Below, piece after piece: positions 25,855 through 35,415 of a stretch of 64,000 nt of DNA. The translations under genes and the position numbers were made by a program. Under the pieces are notes generated by a model that saw nothing but the letters and a program-made list of their open reading frames with translations, made no database searches and was not told the origin of the DNA. The first letter of the stretch is position 1, and every line of letters begins with the position of its first letter. This DNA comes from Nitrosomonas sp. (GTDB lineage: Bacteria > Pseudomonadota > Gammaproteobacteria > Burkholderiales > Nitrosomonadaceae): NCBI GenBank assembly GCA_016703745.1, contig JADJBK010000006.1:372001-436000 (forward strand), read 5' to 3'.

Positions 25855-26817
25855 ATGATGACAAAAAACGAGCTTTTCCCGCCTATTGAACCCTTTGCTC
25901 AAGGCATGCTGCCACTCGATTACCTCCACACCATGTACTGGGAGCAATCCGGTCGGCCTGATGGCTTGCCAGTTCTGTTTCTTCACGGTGGACCGGGTTC
26001 GGGATCGTCACCAGCGCATCGTCGTTTCTTTGATCCGGCACATTATCGTATCGTCATTTTTGATCAGCGTGGCGCAGGGCGATCTGTACCGCTGGGGGAA
26101 ATTCGCGAGAATACGACACCACTGTTGATCGAAGATATTGAAACCTTGCGTGAGCATCTGGGCATAGACAAATGGCTGATCTTTGGTGGCTCGTGGGGCA
26201 GTACCCTTGCACTGGCATATGGCGAAGCACATCCGGATCGTTGTTTGGGTTTTATACTACGCGGTATTTTCCTTTGCCGACAAAGCGAAATCAACTGGTT
26301 TCTGTATGGTCTACGCAATTTCTTTCCAGAAGCCTGGCATGAGTTTGTCGATGCACTCTCACCAATAGAACGTGCGGATATCCTGTCCATTTATTACCGG
26401 CGGCTGCTGCATCCGGATCCCGCTATCCATATGCCTGCGGCCCGATCATGGGGGCGATATGAGGGTAGCTGCTCCACTTTGTTGCCCAGCGCGGAAACCG
26501 TGGAATATTTCACCAATGATACGGTTGCCTTAGGGCTTGCCAGAATGGAAGCCCATTACTTCAAGAATAATATCTTCCTGCCAAAAGACAGCCTGTTGGA
26601 GAATATTTATAAGCTGCATGATCTGCCAGCAGTGATCGTGCAGGGTCGCTACGATGCCGTTTGTCCGATTCTCAGTGCGTATGATCTGCATGAAGCCTGG
26701 CCCCAGGCAGAATTTAGAATTATTGCCGATGCGGGGCATTCTGCCTGGGAACCCGGTATTCGGGCTGCGCTGATTGAGGCGACGGAGGCATTCAAAATCA
26801 AATTCAGGGAAGTCTGA
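25855..26817 (+). CDS. pip: Proline iminopeptidase
   Basis: This alpha/beta hydrolase (peptidase S33) releases N-terminal proline from peptides. The start MMTKNELFPPIEPFAQGML at 25855 gives 320 residues, the family length; the frame is open back to 25666 but that extension is not family-like. Visible motifs are the oxyanion HGGPGSG near residue 45, FDQRGAGRS, the nucleophile elbow GGSWGS near 110, the Asp in GRYDAVCP and the catalytic His in DAGHSAWEPG. Its 3' end overlaps the convergent bioD gene by 14 bp. Confidence 0.93.
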   Translation: MMTKNELFPPIEPFAQGMLPLDYLHTMYWEQSGRPDGLPVLFLHGGPGSGSSPAHRRFFDPAHYRIVIFDQRGAGRSVPLGEIRENTTPLLIEDIETLREHLGIDKWLIFGGSWGSTLALAYGEAHPDRCLGFILRGIFLCRQSEINWFLYGLRNFFPEAWHEFVDALSPIERADILSIYYRRLLHPDPAIHMPAARSWGRYEGSCSTLLPSAETVEYFTNDTVALGLARMEAHYFKNNIFLPKDSLLENIYKLHDLPAVIVQGRYDAVCPILSAYDLHEAWPQAEFRIIADAGHSAWEPGIRAALIEATEAFKIKFREV

Positions 26818-27481
26818 GCAAGCCGGCAAATTTTTCGACTCCGGCCGATGGCAGAAAGGGCAGTACGCCAAGCAGCGGAGCGGGTATGCGCATACGCAGG
26901 GTGTCGATATTTTCTGCCAGACAGAGCATGTCCGGTTCAAGCTGGTTTGCTACCCAACCTGCCAGAACCAGACCTTTGGCGCGAATGGCGTGTGTGCTCA
27001 GTAATGCATGGTTGAGACAACCGAGTCGCATACCTATCACCAAAATAACCGGTAGCTCCAGCAGCTTTGCAAGATCACCGGTATCGTGTTCATCATTTAA
27101 CGGCACCAGAAAACCTCCCGCGCCCTCTACAATGACGATTTGCGCCTGTGCCCGCAGTCCATCATATGCTTGGCGAATCACGGCCAATTCTATATGGACA
27201 CCATCCTGGCTGGCTGATAGGTGCGGTGCTATGGGTGCTGTCAGTGCATAAGGATTGACGAGTGCCTGGGGGGGGGTAATGTTACTGGCCTGCTGCAGAT
27301 TGATTACATCTTGCCAGACGCCATTTTCCCTTCCTGCGGCAACCGGTTTCATGCCAACTGTGGTATGGCCCCGTCTGGCAAATTCGTGCAGTAATGCGCA
27401 GCTTACCGTGGTCTTGCCTACATTCGTATCTGTGCCGGTCACAAAATATCCGGTTATCTGGCTCGTTGTCACAGCACGCAC
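26804..27481 (-). CDS. bioD: Dethiobiotin synthetase
   Basis: BioD closes the ureido ring of dethiobiotin from DAPA, CO2 and ATP. The 225-residue protein has the P-loop GTDTNVGKTTVS near residue 16, VEGAGGFLVPLND near 115 and a final nucleotide-binding region. It is the last gene in bioB-F-H-C-D, 6 bp after bioC. The 3' overlap with pip means that transcripts of both strands meet here without a terminator. Confidence 0.95.
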   Translation of the reverse strand: MRAVTTSQITGYFVTGTDTNVGKTTVSCALLHEFARRGHTTVGMKPVAAGRENGVWQDVINLQQASNITPPQALVNPYALTAPIAPHLSASQDGVHIELAVIRQAYDGLRAQAQIVIVEGAGGFLVPLNDEHDTGDLAKLLELPVILVIGMRLGCLNHALLSTHAIRAKGLVLAGWVANQLEPDMLCLAENIDTLRMRIPAPLLGVLPFLPSAGVEKFAGLLRLP

Positions 27482-27487
27482 GGCACG

Positions 27488-28387
27488 TTACGGTAGACCC
27501 AGTTTTTTCCGGGTAGCGGCTTTCAGTGCGAGTGGGCGAGAATCTGGTTTCCACGCGTGCCCATAGATGATTTCATAAGTGGCAGGTAGTTTTCCTTGTC
27601 GGCGCAGAGTATCGTAATGGGTGGTTACTCGTTGCCAGACCCCTTTTCCCGTCAATCCACGGGGTCGGCCATGGGTGACGTTATGTGCGCCGATTGCTTT
27701 GAGATCATGCATGATACTTTTGATATCATCGTAGGTTAGGGTAATGTATTCCATATCCATGACCGGCAGCGAGAAACCGCAATGTACCAACAGATCGCCT
27801 ATATCATGCATATCGATAAAACGGTTGACATGATTGTATCGGTCAGCAGCCTTGAATGCCTGGCGCATTTCCTTGAGCGTATCCGGACCAAAGGTGCTGA
27901 ACATCAGCAGTCCACCTGGATTGAGTATGCGATATGCTTGCGAAAAGGTCTGTTTGGGGTCATTGCACCACTGCAACGCCAGGTTTGACCAGATCATATC
28001 TACGCAAGCATCGCGAAACGGGATGTGTTCCATATCCCCGCAAACAAAAAAGTTTTGTGGATGTTTGCTGAAAGGTAACCAACGGAGCCACCCAGATAAC
28101 CCTGCGGATTCAGGTTGATGGGTGCGTGCCTGACTATGCATCGGCAAAGCGATGTCAAGCGGAACCAGAGTAGCCTGCGGATAATGTGTCTGTAATTTGC
28201 GGGTACCCAAGCCGGTGCCGCTTCCTGCATCGAGTATGAGGGCAGGATTATGTTTAATATAAATCAGGCGTGACAGCATGCGCTCGCATACTTCTCGCTG
28301 CAGAACGGCGCAGCTATCATAGCTGGTTGCGGCTCGCTCAAACGCATGGCGAAGCAAGCGTTTGTCAAGTGCGTGATCATAAATCAT
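27488..28387 (-). CDS. bioC: Malonyl-ACP O-methyltransferase
   Basis: BioC methylates malonyl-ACP to start pimelate synthesis. The start at 28387 (MIYDHALDKRLLRHAFERAA) is chosen because the BioC N-terminus aligns here; an extended frame to 28498 only shadows bioH. The SAM-binding motif ILDAGSGTGLGTRKL is near residue 50, with the post-I Asp in VPLDIA. The 299 residues are normal. The start overlaps the bioH stop by 11 bp, indicating coupling. Confidence 0.93.
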   Translation of the reverse strand: MIYDHALDKRLLRHAFERAATSYDSCAVLQREVCERMLSRLIYIKHNPALILDAGSGTGLGTRKLQTHYPQATLVPLDIALPMHSQARTHQPESAGLSGWLRWLPFSKHPQNFFVCGDMEHIPFRDACVDMIWSNLALQWCNDPKQTFSQAYRILNPGGLLMFSTFGPDTLKEMRQAFKAADRYNHVNRFIDMHDIGDLLVHCGFSLPVMDMEYITLTYDDIKSIMHDLKAIGAHNVTHGRPRGLTGKGVWQRVTTHYDTLRRQGKLPATYEIIYGHAWKPDSRPLALKAATRKKLGLP

Positions 28388-29162
28388 TGAAGCATTCCAC
28401 AAAAGTTTCCGGGTGGGAGAGAAACGGAGCATGACCACAATGTGCCCATGGCTGGAATTGGGCGAGGGGTAAATGCTGTTGCATCCAGTGCGCTGCATTC
28501 ACGGGCGTAATCGCATCATTTTCGCCATGAATCAATGTGGTGGGCTGGGTAATATATGGTAATGCTGCTCTTAAATCACTTGTCAGCAGAATGTGCAGTC
28601 CAGCCTGCAGGGCTTGTGGTGCGGGCTGTCCACGCTGCAAGAGGCGTTCATGCAGCTGTGTCAGAACCGTAGCCTGGTCCACTCCCCCACGGACTTGCAA
28701 GGTGAGAAAGCGATGTAGTGTTAACAGATACTGGCGGTCGAGGTTTTCCTTGAAAAGCCGCAAAGTGGTGGCCTCCATTCCCCAGGACCAATCTGTTTTC
28801 CGGGTAAAACAAGGCGTGGTTGCAACCAGTACTAATTGGCTGACACGCTCGGGCCAGCGTCGTGCCAGCGTAAGTGCAATTTGTCCACCCAGTGACCAAC
28901 CGCAGACAATCGAGTTGGCAGGTACATAAGAAGCAATACTGGCGGTCAGTTTTTCCAGCGAATGCAGTGGCAGTGCTGAACTAAAACCGTGGCCAGGCAG
29001 ATCGATACGATGGAGACGGAAACGCTGCGCCAATTGTGGTGCAACGCCATCCCAGATTCCGCCATGCATGCCCCAGCCATGCAGCAAGACCAGATCCGGG
29101 CCATTACCTTCACTCTGAACGAACAATCTTTGCTCGTCTGCCGGTTGAAATTGCGTGCTCAT
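28377..29162 (-). CDS. bioH: Pimeloyl-ACP methyl ester esterase
   Basis: BioH removes the methyl group from pimeloyl-ACP methyl ester to end chain growth. It is an alpha/beta hydrolase of 261 residues with HGWGMHGGIWDG near residue 29, the nucleophile in CGWSLGGQIAL near residue 90, Asp in HGENDAITP and His in HCGHAPFLSH. It overlaps bioF by 4 bp. Confidence 0.94.
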   Translation of the reverse strand: MSTQFQPADEQRLFVQSEGNGPDLVLLHGWGMHGGIWDGVAPQLAQRFRLHRIDLPGHGFSSALPLHSLEKLTASIASYVPANSIVCGWSLGGQIALTLARRWPERVSQLVLVATTPCFTRKTDWSWGMEATTLRLFKENLDRQYLLTLHRFLTLQVRGGVDQATVLTQLHERLLQRGQPAPQALQAGLHILLTSDLRAALPYITQPTTLIHGENDAITPVNAAHWMQQHLPLAQFQPWAHCGHAPFLSHPETFVECFNDL

Positions 29163-30328
29163 AGCGTGCTCGCCAATTCACGCAGCGTAAGCGTCAGCTG
29201 GTCGACTTCCGCTAAAGTGTGCGCGGCGGACAAAGTAATCCGCAGTCGCGCAGTACCCTTGGGAACAGTCGGTGGCCGGATCGCCGGCACCCAGATGCCT
29301 CGTTCGCGCAATGCCACGCTCAATTGCACCGCTTGTTCGTTATCACCAACCAGTAATGGCTGAATCGCCGTTGTTGATGGCAGTAATTGCCATGGCAGTG
29401 ATGTTAATCCTTGTTGTAGCCGTTCAATTAACCGAACAAGCTGTTCTCGACGCCACGATTGCTGCGCGATGATCTGCAAACTGGTGAGCAAGGTATGGGC
29501 CAGCAAAGGTGGCGAAGCCGTGGTGTAGCCGTATGTGCGACCCTGCTGAATCAAGGTTTCAATTACTTCTGTCTGTGCGGCGACAAACGCACCGGCGACA
29601 CCCGCAGCCTTGCCGAGTGTCGCCATGTAGATTAGGTGTGGCACATGGTTTTCTGGAGAATGCGCCTGAAAAAGACTGCCACGCCCTTGTTCACCCAGCA
29701 CCCCAAACCCATGCGCATCATCAACCAGTAGCCAGGCATCAAAACGTTGACACAAGACGAGTAGATCCTCGATGGGGGCACAATCCCCATCCATGCTGAA
29801 TACGGCATCAGTCATGATCAGCTTGCGTTTAGCCGGCGTTTGCGCCAGCTGGCTTTCGAGATGATCCAGATCGAGATGGGCATAACGTCTCAATTTTGCC
29901 TGCGAGAGTAATGCGGCATCGTTGAGGGAGGCATGGTTGAATCGATCGGCAAAAATGGCGTCATGCCGCCCGAGCAACGCGGTAGCAACCGCTATGTTTG
30001 CCATGTACCCAGTGGAAAAAAGCAGCGAACGCGGGAATCCGGTGAAATCTGCCAGCGCTTTTTCGAGTTCATGATGCGCCTGGTTGTGTCCATTGATCAG
30101 ATGTGAGGCACCAGCACCGATGCCATAGCGGTTTAGTCCCTGGGATGCCGCTGTGAGCAATTCTGAATCATTTGCCAGCGCCAGGTAATCATTGCTACAG
30201 AATGCAAGAAAGGTTTTCCCGTCGATTCTCATCCGCGTGGATTGGTGGGGACCGTCCGATATGGCACGGGTACGATACAATCCTGCCGCACGGCGCTGCA
30301 GCAGCGATTCATTCAGATCAACCAGCAT
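29159..30328 (-). CDS. bioF: 8-amino-7-oxononanoate synthase
   Basis: BioF condenses pimeloyl-ACP with alanine using PLP. The start at 30328 (MLVDLNESLLQRRAAGLYRT) gives 389 residues, the family norm; an earlier ATG at 30373 would overlap bioB by 29 bp. Motifs are TDAVFSMDGD, the PLP-contact LVDDAHGFGVLG and the Schiff-base Lys in MATLGKAAGV. No Shine-Dalgarno is visible, so coupling to bioB is likely. Confidence 0.94.
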   Translation of the reverse strand: MLVDLNESLLQRRAAGLYRTRAISDGPHQSTRMRIDGKTFLAFCSNDYLALANDSELLTAASQGLNRYGIGAGASHLINGHNQAHHELEKALADFTGFPRSLLFSTGYMANIAVATALLGRHDAIFADRFNHASLNDAALLSQAKLRRYAHLDLDHLESQLAQTPAKRKLIMTDAVFSMDGDCAPIEDLLVLCQRFDAWLLVDDAHGFGVLGEQGRGSLFQAHSPENHVPHLIYMATLGKAAGVAGAFVAAQTEVIETLIQQGRTYGYTTASPPLLAHTLLTSLQIIAQQSWRREQLVRLIERLQQGLTSLPWQLLPSTTAIQPLLVGDNEQAVQLSVALRERGIWVPAIRPPTVPKGTARLRITLSAAHTLAEVDQLTLTLRELASTL

Positions 30329-30344
30329 GAGGATATTACTGTGG

Positions 30345-31367
30345 CTACAATGCGCGAAGTCCCAATTTATCAAATAGGGCCTGATCTTTTGTGGTATCCG
30401 GATTATGGGTTGTCAGTAGTTTTTCACCATAAAAAATCGAGTTTGCTCCGGCGAGAAAACAGAGCGCCTGCACGGCTTCTGACATCTGCTGTCGACCAGC
30501 GGAGAGCCGGACCATTGCTTTGGGCATGGTGATGCGAGCTGCCGCAACGGTTCGCACAAATTCCAGTGGATCAAGTTCTGCCGTTCCATGTAATGGTGTA
30601 CCTTCCACTTGAACCAGATTGTTGATGGGCACGGATTCCGGGTAAGGATCAAGATTGGCCAGCTGCGCGATCAATCCCGCACGAGCGGTACGGGACTCGC
30701 CCATGCCGACGATTCCGCCACAGCAAACATGAATATCTGCCTGGCGAACTGCCGCCAGAGTATTGAGACGGTCCTGATAATCACGCGTGGAAATAATTTC
30801 TGTATAAAATTCAGGTGAAGTGTCGAGATTGTGATTGTAGTAATCGAGACCGGCCTGTTTGAGCTGCTCCGCCTGACCGGGTTTGAGAATACCCAGGGTG
30901 GCGCAGGTTTCCATATTCAGGGCTTTGACAGCCGCGATCATGGCGGTTACCTGTTCGATATCGCGTTGTTTGGGTCCCCGCCAGGCTGCGCCCATGCAAA
31001 AGCGCGTGGCACCGCTTGCCTTGGCTGCTGTTGCGGCTGCGACGACTTCATCGCACGATAGCATTGCCTGATTTTCTACGCCAGTATGGTAACGTGCCGC
31101 TTGTGGACAGTAGGCGCAATCTTCCGGGCATCCGCCGGTTTTGACTGATATCAGGGTCGAGCGCTGCACCGCGTTGGCATCGTGATACGTGCGATGCACG
31201 GTCTGCGCCTGAAAGAGTAGGTCTGCAAAGGGAAGATCCAGTAAATTCCGAATATCCTCAACCTGCCATTGAACAGCAGGGGAAGATGGCATGGCGTTTG
31301 ATTGATGATGGCCGGATTGTTCGGATAGGTTTGTAATGGTTGAATTTGCGCCGGTTTCCATAAGCAT
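30345..31367 (-). CDS. bioB: Biotin synthase
   Basis: BioB is the radical SAM enzyme that inserts sulfur into dethiobiotin. The cluster motif CPEDCAYC (CxxxCxxC) is near residue 80, followed by further BioB blocks such as FCMGAAWRGPKQRD and YNHNLDTSPEFY. The frame opens at 31367 (340 residues); a start at 31292 (MPSSPAVQW) would give 315 residues and aligns better with the E. coli N-terminus. No strong ribosome site marks either. It is the first gene of the biotin operon and is divergent from comF. Confidence 0.94.
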   Translation of the reverse strand: MLMETGANSTITNLSEQSGHHQSNAMPSSPAVQWQVEDIRNLLDLPFADLLFQAQTVHRTYHDANAVQRSTLISVKTGGCPEDCAYCPQAARYHTGVENQAMLSCDEVVAAATAAKASGATRFCMGAAWRGPKQRDIEQVTAMIAAVKALNMETCATLGILKPGQAEQLKQAGLDYYNHNLDTSPEFYTEIISTRDYQDRLNTLAAVRQADIHVCCGGIVGMGESRTARAGLIAQLANLDPYPESVPINNLVQVEGTPLHGTAELDPLEFVRTVAAARITMPKAMVRLSAGRQQMSEAVQALCFLAGANSIFYGEKLLTTHNPDTTKDQALFDKLGLRAL

Positions 31368-32151
31368 GTTATTTAAATTGACGGGTTATAATTTGTTAAC
31401 CCGAGGATCATCATGGATAGCACCCAGGTTGTCAAATAATTTCTATAAAATAATAAACAAGTGCCTTGAGTTTAAGCGCAATTTCCGGTTCAGGCAATGT
31501 GTGCTATGTCTTGCCCCTGGTCGTAGTGGACTATGCGAGACTTGTAAAGTGAGTTTGCCGAAGCTGCCTGCGCAACATTGCCCCTCGTGTTTGTTGCCGA
31601 TCACTCCGGCACGTGTTTGTGGTAGTTGCTTGGCCAATCCACCCGCCTGGACAAATGCCACTGCCGCGCTTCGCTACACTTTTCCAGTTGATGCCATGAT
31701 TCAAGCATTGAAATACCGTCCCGATCTGACTTTGACACCCATCCTGGCTGATTGTCTGCTTTCCGCTCTTTCTCCTCTGGCCGATTTGCCGGATTGTGTT
31801 ATCCCGGTTCCTATACATGGAACCAGATTACGCCAAAGAGGATTCAATCAGGCGCTTGAGATTAGTCGTTACCTGTGCAATCAAACGGGTATCAGGCTGC
31901 TGATGGAGGCGTGTTCACGCAGTCGCGACACGGTATCGCAAACCGAGTTACCGTGGAAAGAAAGACAGAAAAATGTGCGCGGTGCGTTTGCCTGTCGCCA
32001 GGATCTGGCTGGCAAGCATGTCGCGATCGTGGATGATGTGATGACCAGCGGTGCGACCTTGAATGAATTGTCGAAAGTATTACGGCGGCAGGGAGCGGCT
32101 ACGATCAGTATCTGGTTGATTGCCAGAGCCATTCCACGGCGATTGATCTGA
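31366..32151 (+). CDS. comF: ComF-family phosphoribosyltransferase-like protein
   Basis: ComF works with the competence machinery in handling imported single-stranded DNA. Four Cys pairs near the front (CVLC, CETC, CPSC, CGSC) form the zinc region. The PRTase core shows VIPVPIHGTRLRQRGFNQA and the PRPP loop VAIVDDVMTSGATLNEL. The start is uncertain: 31366 (MLFKLTG) gives 261 residues, a TTG at 31429 would give the more usual ~240. comEC lies two genes downstream, consistent with a competence role. Confidence 0.88.
   Translation: MLFKLTGYNLLTRGSSWIAPRLSNNFYKIINKCLEFKRNFRFRQCVLCLAPGRSGLCETCKVSLPKLPAQHCPSCLLPITPARVCGSCLANPPAWTNATAALRYTFPVDAMIQALKYRPDLTLTPILADCLLSALSPLADLPDCVIPVPIHGTRLRQRGFNQALEISRYLCNQTGIRLLMEACSRSRDTVSQTELPWKERQKNVRGAFACRQDLAGKHVAIVDDVMTSGATLNELSKVLRRQGAATISIWLIARAIPRRLI
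31368..31440. promoter_or_regulatory. bioB-comF divergent region with BirA-like half sites
   Basis: TTGTTAACC at 31393-31401 and GGTTGTCAA at 31427-31435 resemble the two halves of the BirA operator (TTGTAAACC and GGTTTACAA) in the correct orientation. The gap is 25 bases rather than the usual 14-16, one helical turn too long. TATAAT occurs at 31386-31391. A perfect CGGGTTA / TAACCCG inverted repeat spans 31382-31403. Assignment as a biotin-repressor site is tentative. Confidence 0.35.
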
Positions 32152-32167
32152 AATTTTTGATGCTGCC

Positions 32168-32644
32168 ATGATTGAAATCATTCTGTACCATCCCGAAATC
32201 CCGCCCAATACCGGCAATATCATTCGTCTGTGTGCCAATAGTGGTACGCGCCTGCACTTGATCAAGCCGCTGGGCTTTACGCTGGAAGACAAGCAATTAA
32301 AGCGTGCTGGCCTGGATTACCATGAACAGACCTGTATGGTGGTTCATGACAATCTTGCTGCTTGTCTGGATAAAATGGGGAATCGGCGTATTTTTGCAGT
32401 AACCACCAAAGCCAGCCAGTCCTACAGCGAAGTGGCTTATAACAGGGAAGATGTATTTTTGTTTGGCTCGGAGAGTCGGGGCTTGACGGTTGAAATTTTG
32501 CAAAGTTTTGCTGCTACCCGAAAAATCCGCATCCCGATGTTACCTGCAAGCCGCAGTCTGAATCTTTCCAATGCGGCTGCCATCGTCGTGTATGAAGCCT
32601 GGAGACAAACAGGCTTTAGCAACGACGATGGTAGTGGTGTGTAA
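32168..32644 (+). CDS. trmL: tRNA (cytidine(34)-2'-O)-methyltransferase
   Basis: TrmL is a SPOUT enzyme that 2'-O-methylates the wobble base of tRNA-Leu. The 158 residues are the normal length. The knot motifs are visible: PEIPPNTGNIIRLCANSG at the front, LFGSESRGL near residue 100 and IPMLPASRSLNLSNAAAIVV near 122. It starts 16 bp after comF and may be co-transcribed with it. Confidence 0.95.
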   Translation: MIEIILYHPEIPPNTGNIIRLCANSGTRLHLIKPLGFTLEDKQLKRAGLDYHEQTCMVVHDNLAACLDKMGNRRIFAVTTKASQSYSEVAYNREDVFLFGSESRGLTVEILQSFAATRKIRIPMLPASRSLNLSNAAAIVVYEAWRQTGFSNDDGSGV

Positions 32645-32729
32645 TCGTTGTTAATCAGGGTCGGCCCGAGAAAAGTTTCAGACCGTTCGCCGGTATCTTG
32701 AATTTCGTGTATTTTCCTGGCGTGCGCGT

Positions 32730-32757
32730 TTGACATCGAGGTTGCGAGGGGTATGGT
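32730..32757 (+). promoter_or_regulatory. Candidate sigma-70 promoter for comEC
   Basis: TTGACA at 32730-32735 and TATGGT at 32752-32757 are separated by 16 bases, about 110 bp before the comEC start. Confidence 0.5.
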
Positions 32758-32868
32758 TTAACATATTGTCCGCCCGCTATAGAAAACTGTGTAGAGGGTA
32801 TTTTTAGAGGCGCTCTATAACCGTTAGAGCCTTTCTTTCATTGATGCTTCAACTATTACTCCCAAGTC

Positions 32869-35271
32869 GTGCCGATCGGAATCTACAGCGTTGCTTTTGT
32901 TCTAGGCGTTGCCTTGCTGCTGCAGCAACCGCTGTTGCCAGAAATGTACTGGAGTGCTGGATTACTTTTGCTTGGACTGCCAGCGGGAATGCTTACGCTG
33001 AGGATATCCGGAAGAATGCAGTGGGCCGGCAGGTTGCTGATACTGGTGATTATATTCGGGGCAGGATTTTTTTGGGCTGCGCTTTGGGCGAGTATCAGGC
33101 TGGCGGATAGCTTGCCACCCACCTGGGAAGGTCAAGATATTAAGGTTATCGGTGTGATAACAGAGATGCCGCAGCCTGGTTCACGAAGCATACGTTTCCG
33201 GTTTCGTGTCGAGCAGATCCTGACACCCGCAGCAATCGTGCCCGATCATTTATTGCTCTCCTGGTATAAAAATGATCAACAGACTGCCCTGGCGCCACCC
33301 GATATAGCCGCAGGGGAGCGTTGGCAACTGGTTGTCAGACTCAAGCGTCCACATGGCAATCTCAATCCACATGTTGCCGATTATTCAGCAAAACTATTCG
33401 AGCGCAATATTCGTGCGACTGGCTATGTGCGGGTTGCGGATGCTAACCAGCGCATTGAAGTATTGGTGAATGATCCGCGTTACTTTTTTGAACGCAAGCG
33501 TGCCGAGATTCGTGACAGTATGCAGGTCTTCCTGAAGGAACACGCCTATACCGGGCCGCTTATTGCACTGGCAGTGGGTGATCAACGCGCCATCCCATCA
33601 GTACAATGGGATACGTTTACCCGCACCGGTACCAATCATCTGATGGCAATCTCGGGGCTGCATATTACCCTGGTCTCCGGGTTGATATTCAGCCTGGTTT
33701 ACTGGTTATGGCGACGCTATTCCAGTTTGGCCTTGTGGTTGCCAGCCAGTAAAATCGCAATCCTGGCTGGTCTTGCTGCTGCTTTGGTCTATGCGCTGTT
33801 ATCAGGATTTGCTATACCAGCCAGGCGCGCTTTTTTGATGCTGGTTATTATGTCAGTTGCTTTGTGGCAAGACAGACGCGTTTCGATGCTAACGGTGCTC
33901 GGCTGGGTATTGCTGGTGGTAACGATATGGGATCCCTGGGCGGTGATTACACCGGGGTTCTGGTTATCATTCGCTGCCGTGGGACTGATTGGTCTGACGG
34001 TCTCCGGCCGTATTGGTCAATCCGGTGTCGTGGTCAGCTGGATTCGTATTCAGTGGGCAATCACGCTTGGACTGCTGCCGTTACTGCTGTTTCTATTTGG
34101 CCAGGTTTCACTGGTTTCACCAATTGCCAATGCACTCGCCATCCCCTGGATGACGTTTGCTATCGTGCCCTTTGCCTTGCTCGCACTCATTCCCGGACTG
34201 GAATTCCTGCTGTCGGTTGCACACGCTGCCATGCAGGTCTTGATGATCGTCCTGCAATGGTTGGCGGAAATGCCGCTGGCAGTGTGGCAGCAGCCTGCAC
34301 CCGACTTCTGGGCCGTGGTTACGGCCATTATCGGGATGATCTGGTTGTTGCTGCCAGGCGGGCCGGGATTGGGTGTAATCTCAGGATTTCCGGCGCGCTG
34401 GTTGGGAATCTTGGCTGTTTTGCCATTGTTCCTGAATTCAATAGATCGACCTGCGGAAGGAGAAATCTGGCTGACTGTCCTCGATGTCGGCCAGGGCTTG
34501 GCGGTGATGGCGCGTACTCGGCAGCACAACCTGCTGTTTGATGCTGGGCCAGGTTATGGTGAAACCGATAGCGGCAAGCAGATTATCGTGCCCTATTTAC
34601 GTGCTGAGGGAATAACGGCACTTGACCGCATAATCGTCTCACATGCAGACAGCGATCATAGTGGCGGGGCACTGTCAGTATTAACCAGCCTGCCCACTCA
34701 ATCACTGCTTGGGTCACTGGAAGCCAGTCATCCTGTTAAACAGGCGATCGCTGATCATCAACACTGTCGTGCGGGTGATGACTGGTGGTGGGATGGCATT
34801 CACTTTGCCATTCTGCATCCAGACCAGAACAAAACTTCAAACAATAAACGTAATCGCAATGAATCCAGTTGTGTGTTAAAAATCACAACTCGCCACGGCA
34901 GCGTACTCTTGCCAGCGGATATTGGCCAGACTTCCGAGCAGGAATTGTTGCACCGTGCGCGAGATGCTTTACCCGCTACCGTGCTGATCGCGCCACATCA
35001 TGGCAGCAAATCATCTTCCTCTGCGGCATTTATACGGCAAGTCAACCCGAAATATGTCATTTTCACGGTTGGCTACCGTAATTCCTTCAATCATCCTCAT
35101 CCGGAAATTGTCGACCGTTACCGTAAACACGGCACCCGCCTCCTGCGCAGTGACCACGATGGCGCCATCATGCTACGTTTGACCCGTCATGGCATGGCCA
35201 TTGACACCGCAAGGAAGCTTCGACATCGCTTTTGGCATGATGGCGCTCATACCCCGGTTGCAGCGGATTGA
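32869..35271 (+). CDS. comEC: ComEC/Rec2 DNA-uptake channel
   Basis: ComEC carries incoming single-stranded DNA across the inner membrane. The GTG start at 32869 opens with a hydrophobic segment. The 800-residue protein has an N-terminal DUF4131/OB region (~20-190), the Competence domain of many membrane helices (~220-490, with NHLMAISGLHITLVSG) and a C-terminal metallo-beta-lactamase domain (~520-780). The latter contains VLDVGQGLAVMARTR, VSHADSDHSGG and LIAPHHGSKSSS. With pilY1, pilE and comF in the same window, natural transformation is plausible. Confidence 0.95.
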   Translation: MPIGIYSVAFVLGVALLLQQPLLPEMYWSAGLLLLGLPAGMLTLRISGRMQWAGRLLILVIIFGAGFFWAALWASIRLADSLPPTWEGQDIKVIGVITEMPQPGSRSIRFRFRVEQILTPAAIVPDHLLLSWYKNDQQTALAPPDIAAGERWQLVVRLKRPHGNLNPHVADYSAKLFERNIRATGYVRVADANQRIEVLVNDPRYFFERKRAEIRDSMQVFLKEHAYTGPLIALAVGDQRAIPSVQWDTFTRTGTNHLMAISGLHITLVSGLIFSLVYWLWRRYSSLALWLPASKIAILAGLAAALVYALLSGFAIPARRAFLMLVIMSVALWQDRRVSMLTVLGWVLLVVTIWDPWAVITPGFWLSFAAVGLIGLTVSGRIGQSGVVVSWIRIQWAITLGLLPLLLFLFGQVSLVSPIANALAIPWMTFAIVPFALLALIPGLEFLLSVAHAAMQVLMIVLQWLAEMPLAVWQQPAPDFWAVVTAIIGMIWLLLPGGPGLGVISGFPARWLGILAVLPLFLNSIDRPAEGEIWLTVLDVGQGLAVMARTRQHNLLFDAGPGYGETDSGKQIIVPYLRAEGITALDRIIVSHADSDHSGGALSVLTSLPTQSLLGSLEASHPVKQAIADHQHCRAGDDWWWDGIHFAILHPDQNKTSNNKRNRNESSCVLKITTRHGSVLLPADIGQTSEQELLHRARDALPATVLIAPHHGSKSSSSAAFIRQVNPKYVIFTVGYRNSFNHPHPEIVDRYRKHGTRLLRSDHDGAIMLRLTRHGMAIDTARKLRHRFWHDGAHTPVAAD

Positions 35272-35415
35272 TGGAAAGCTGTGTGGGGATGGCGCAACTT
35301 GGCGCGAGTGTCTAAAAAGGTCGTCGATTACTATTGAATTACACATGCCAGAGCCAGAGTTAAGATAAGAAATACTTTATTCAAGAGTGTGCTGAAGACC
35401 GTTGCGGAGGAAAAT

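Noticed and set aside
31378..31391. TTGACG and TATAAT as a promoter.
   Set aside because: The two hexamers are only two bases apart, far below the 16-18 bases needed, so they cannot act as -35 and -10 of the same promoter.
33864..34541. 225-codon plus-strand frame inside comEC.
   Set aside because: It is a shadow frame of comEC with Cys/Arg-rich composition; comEC is continuous and well supported here.
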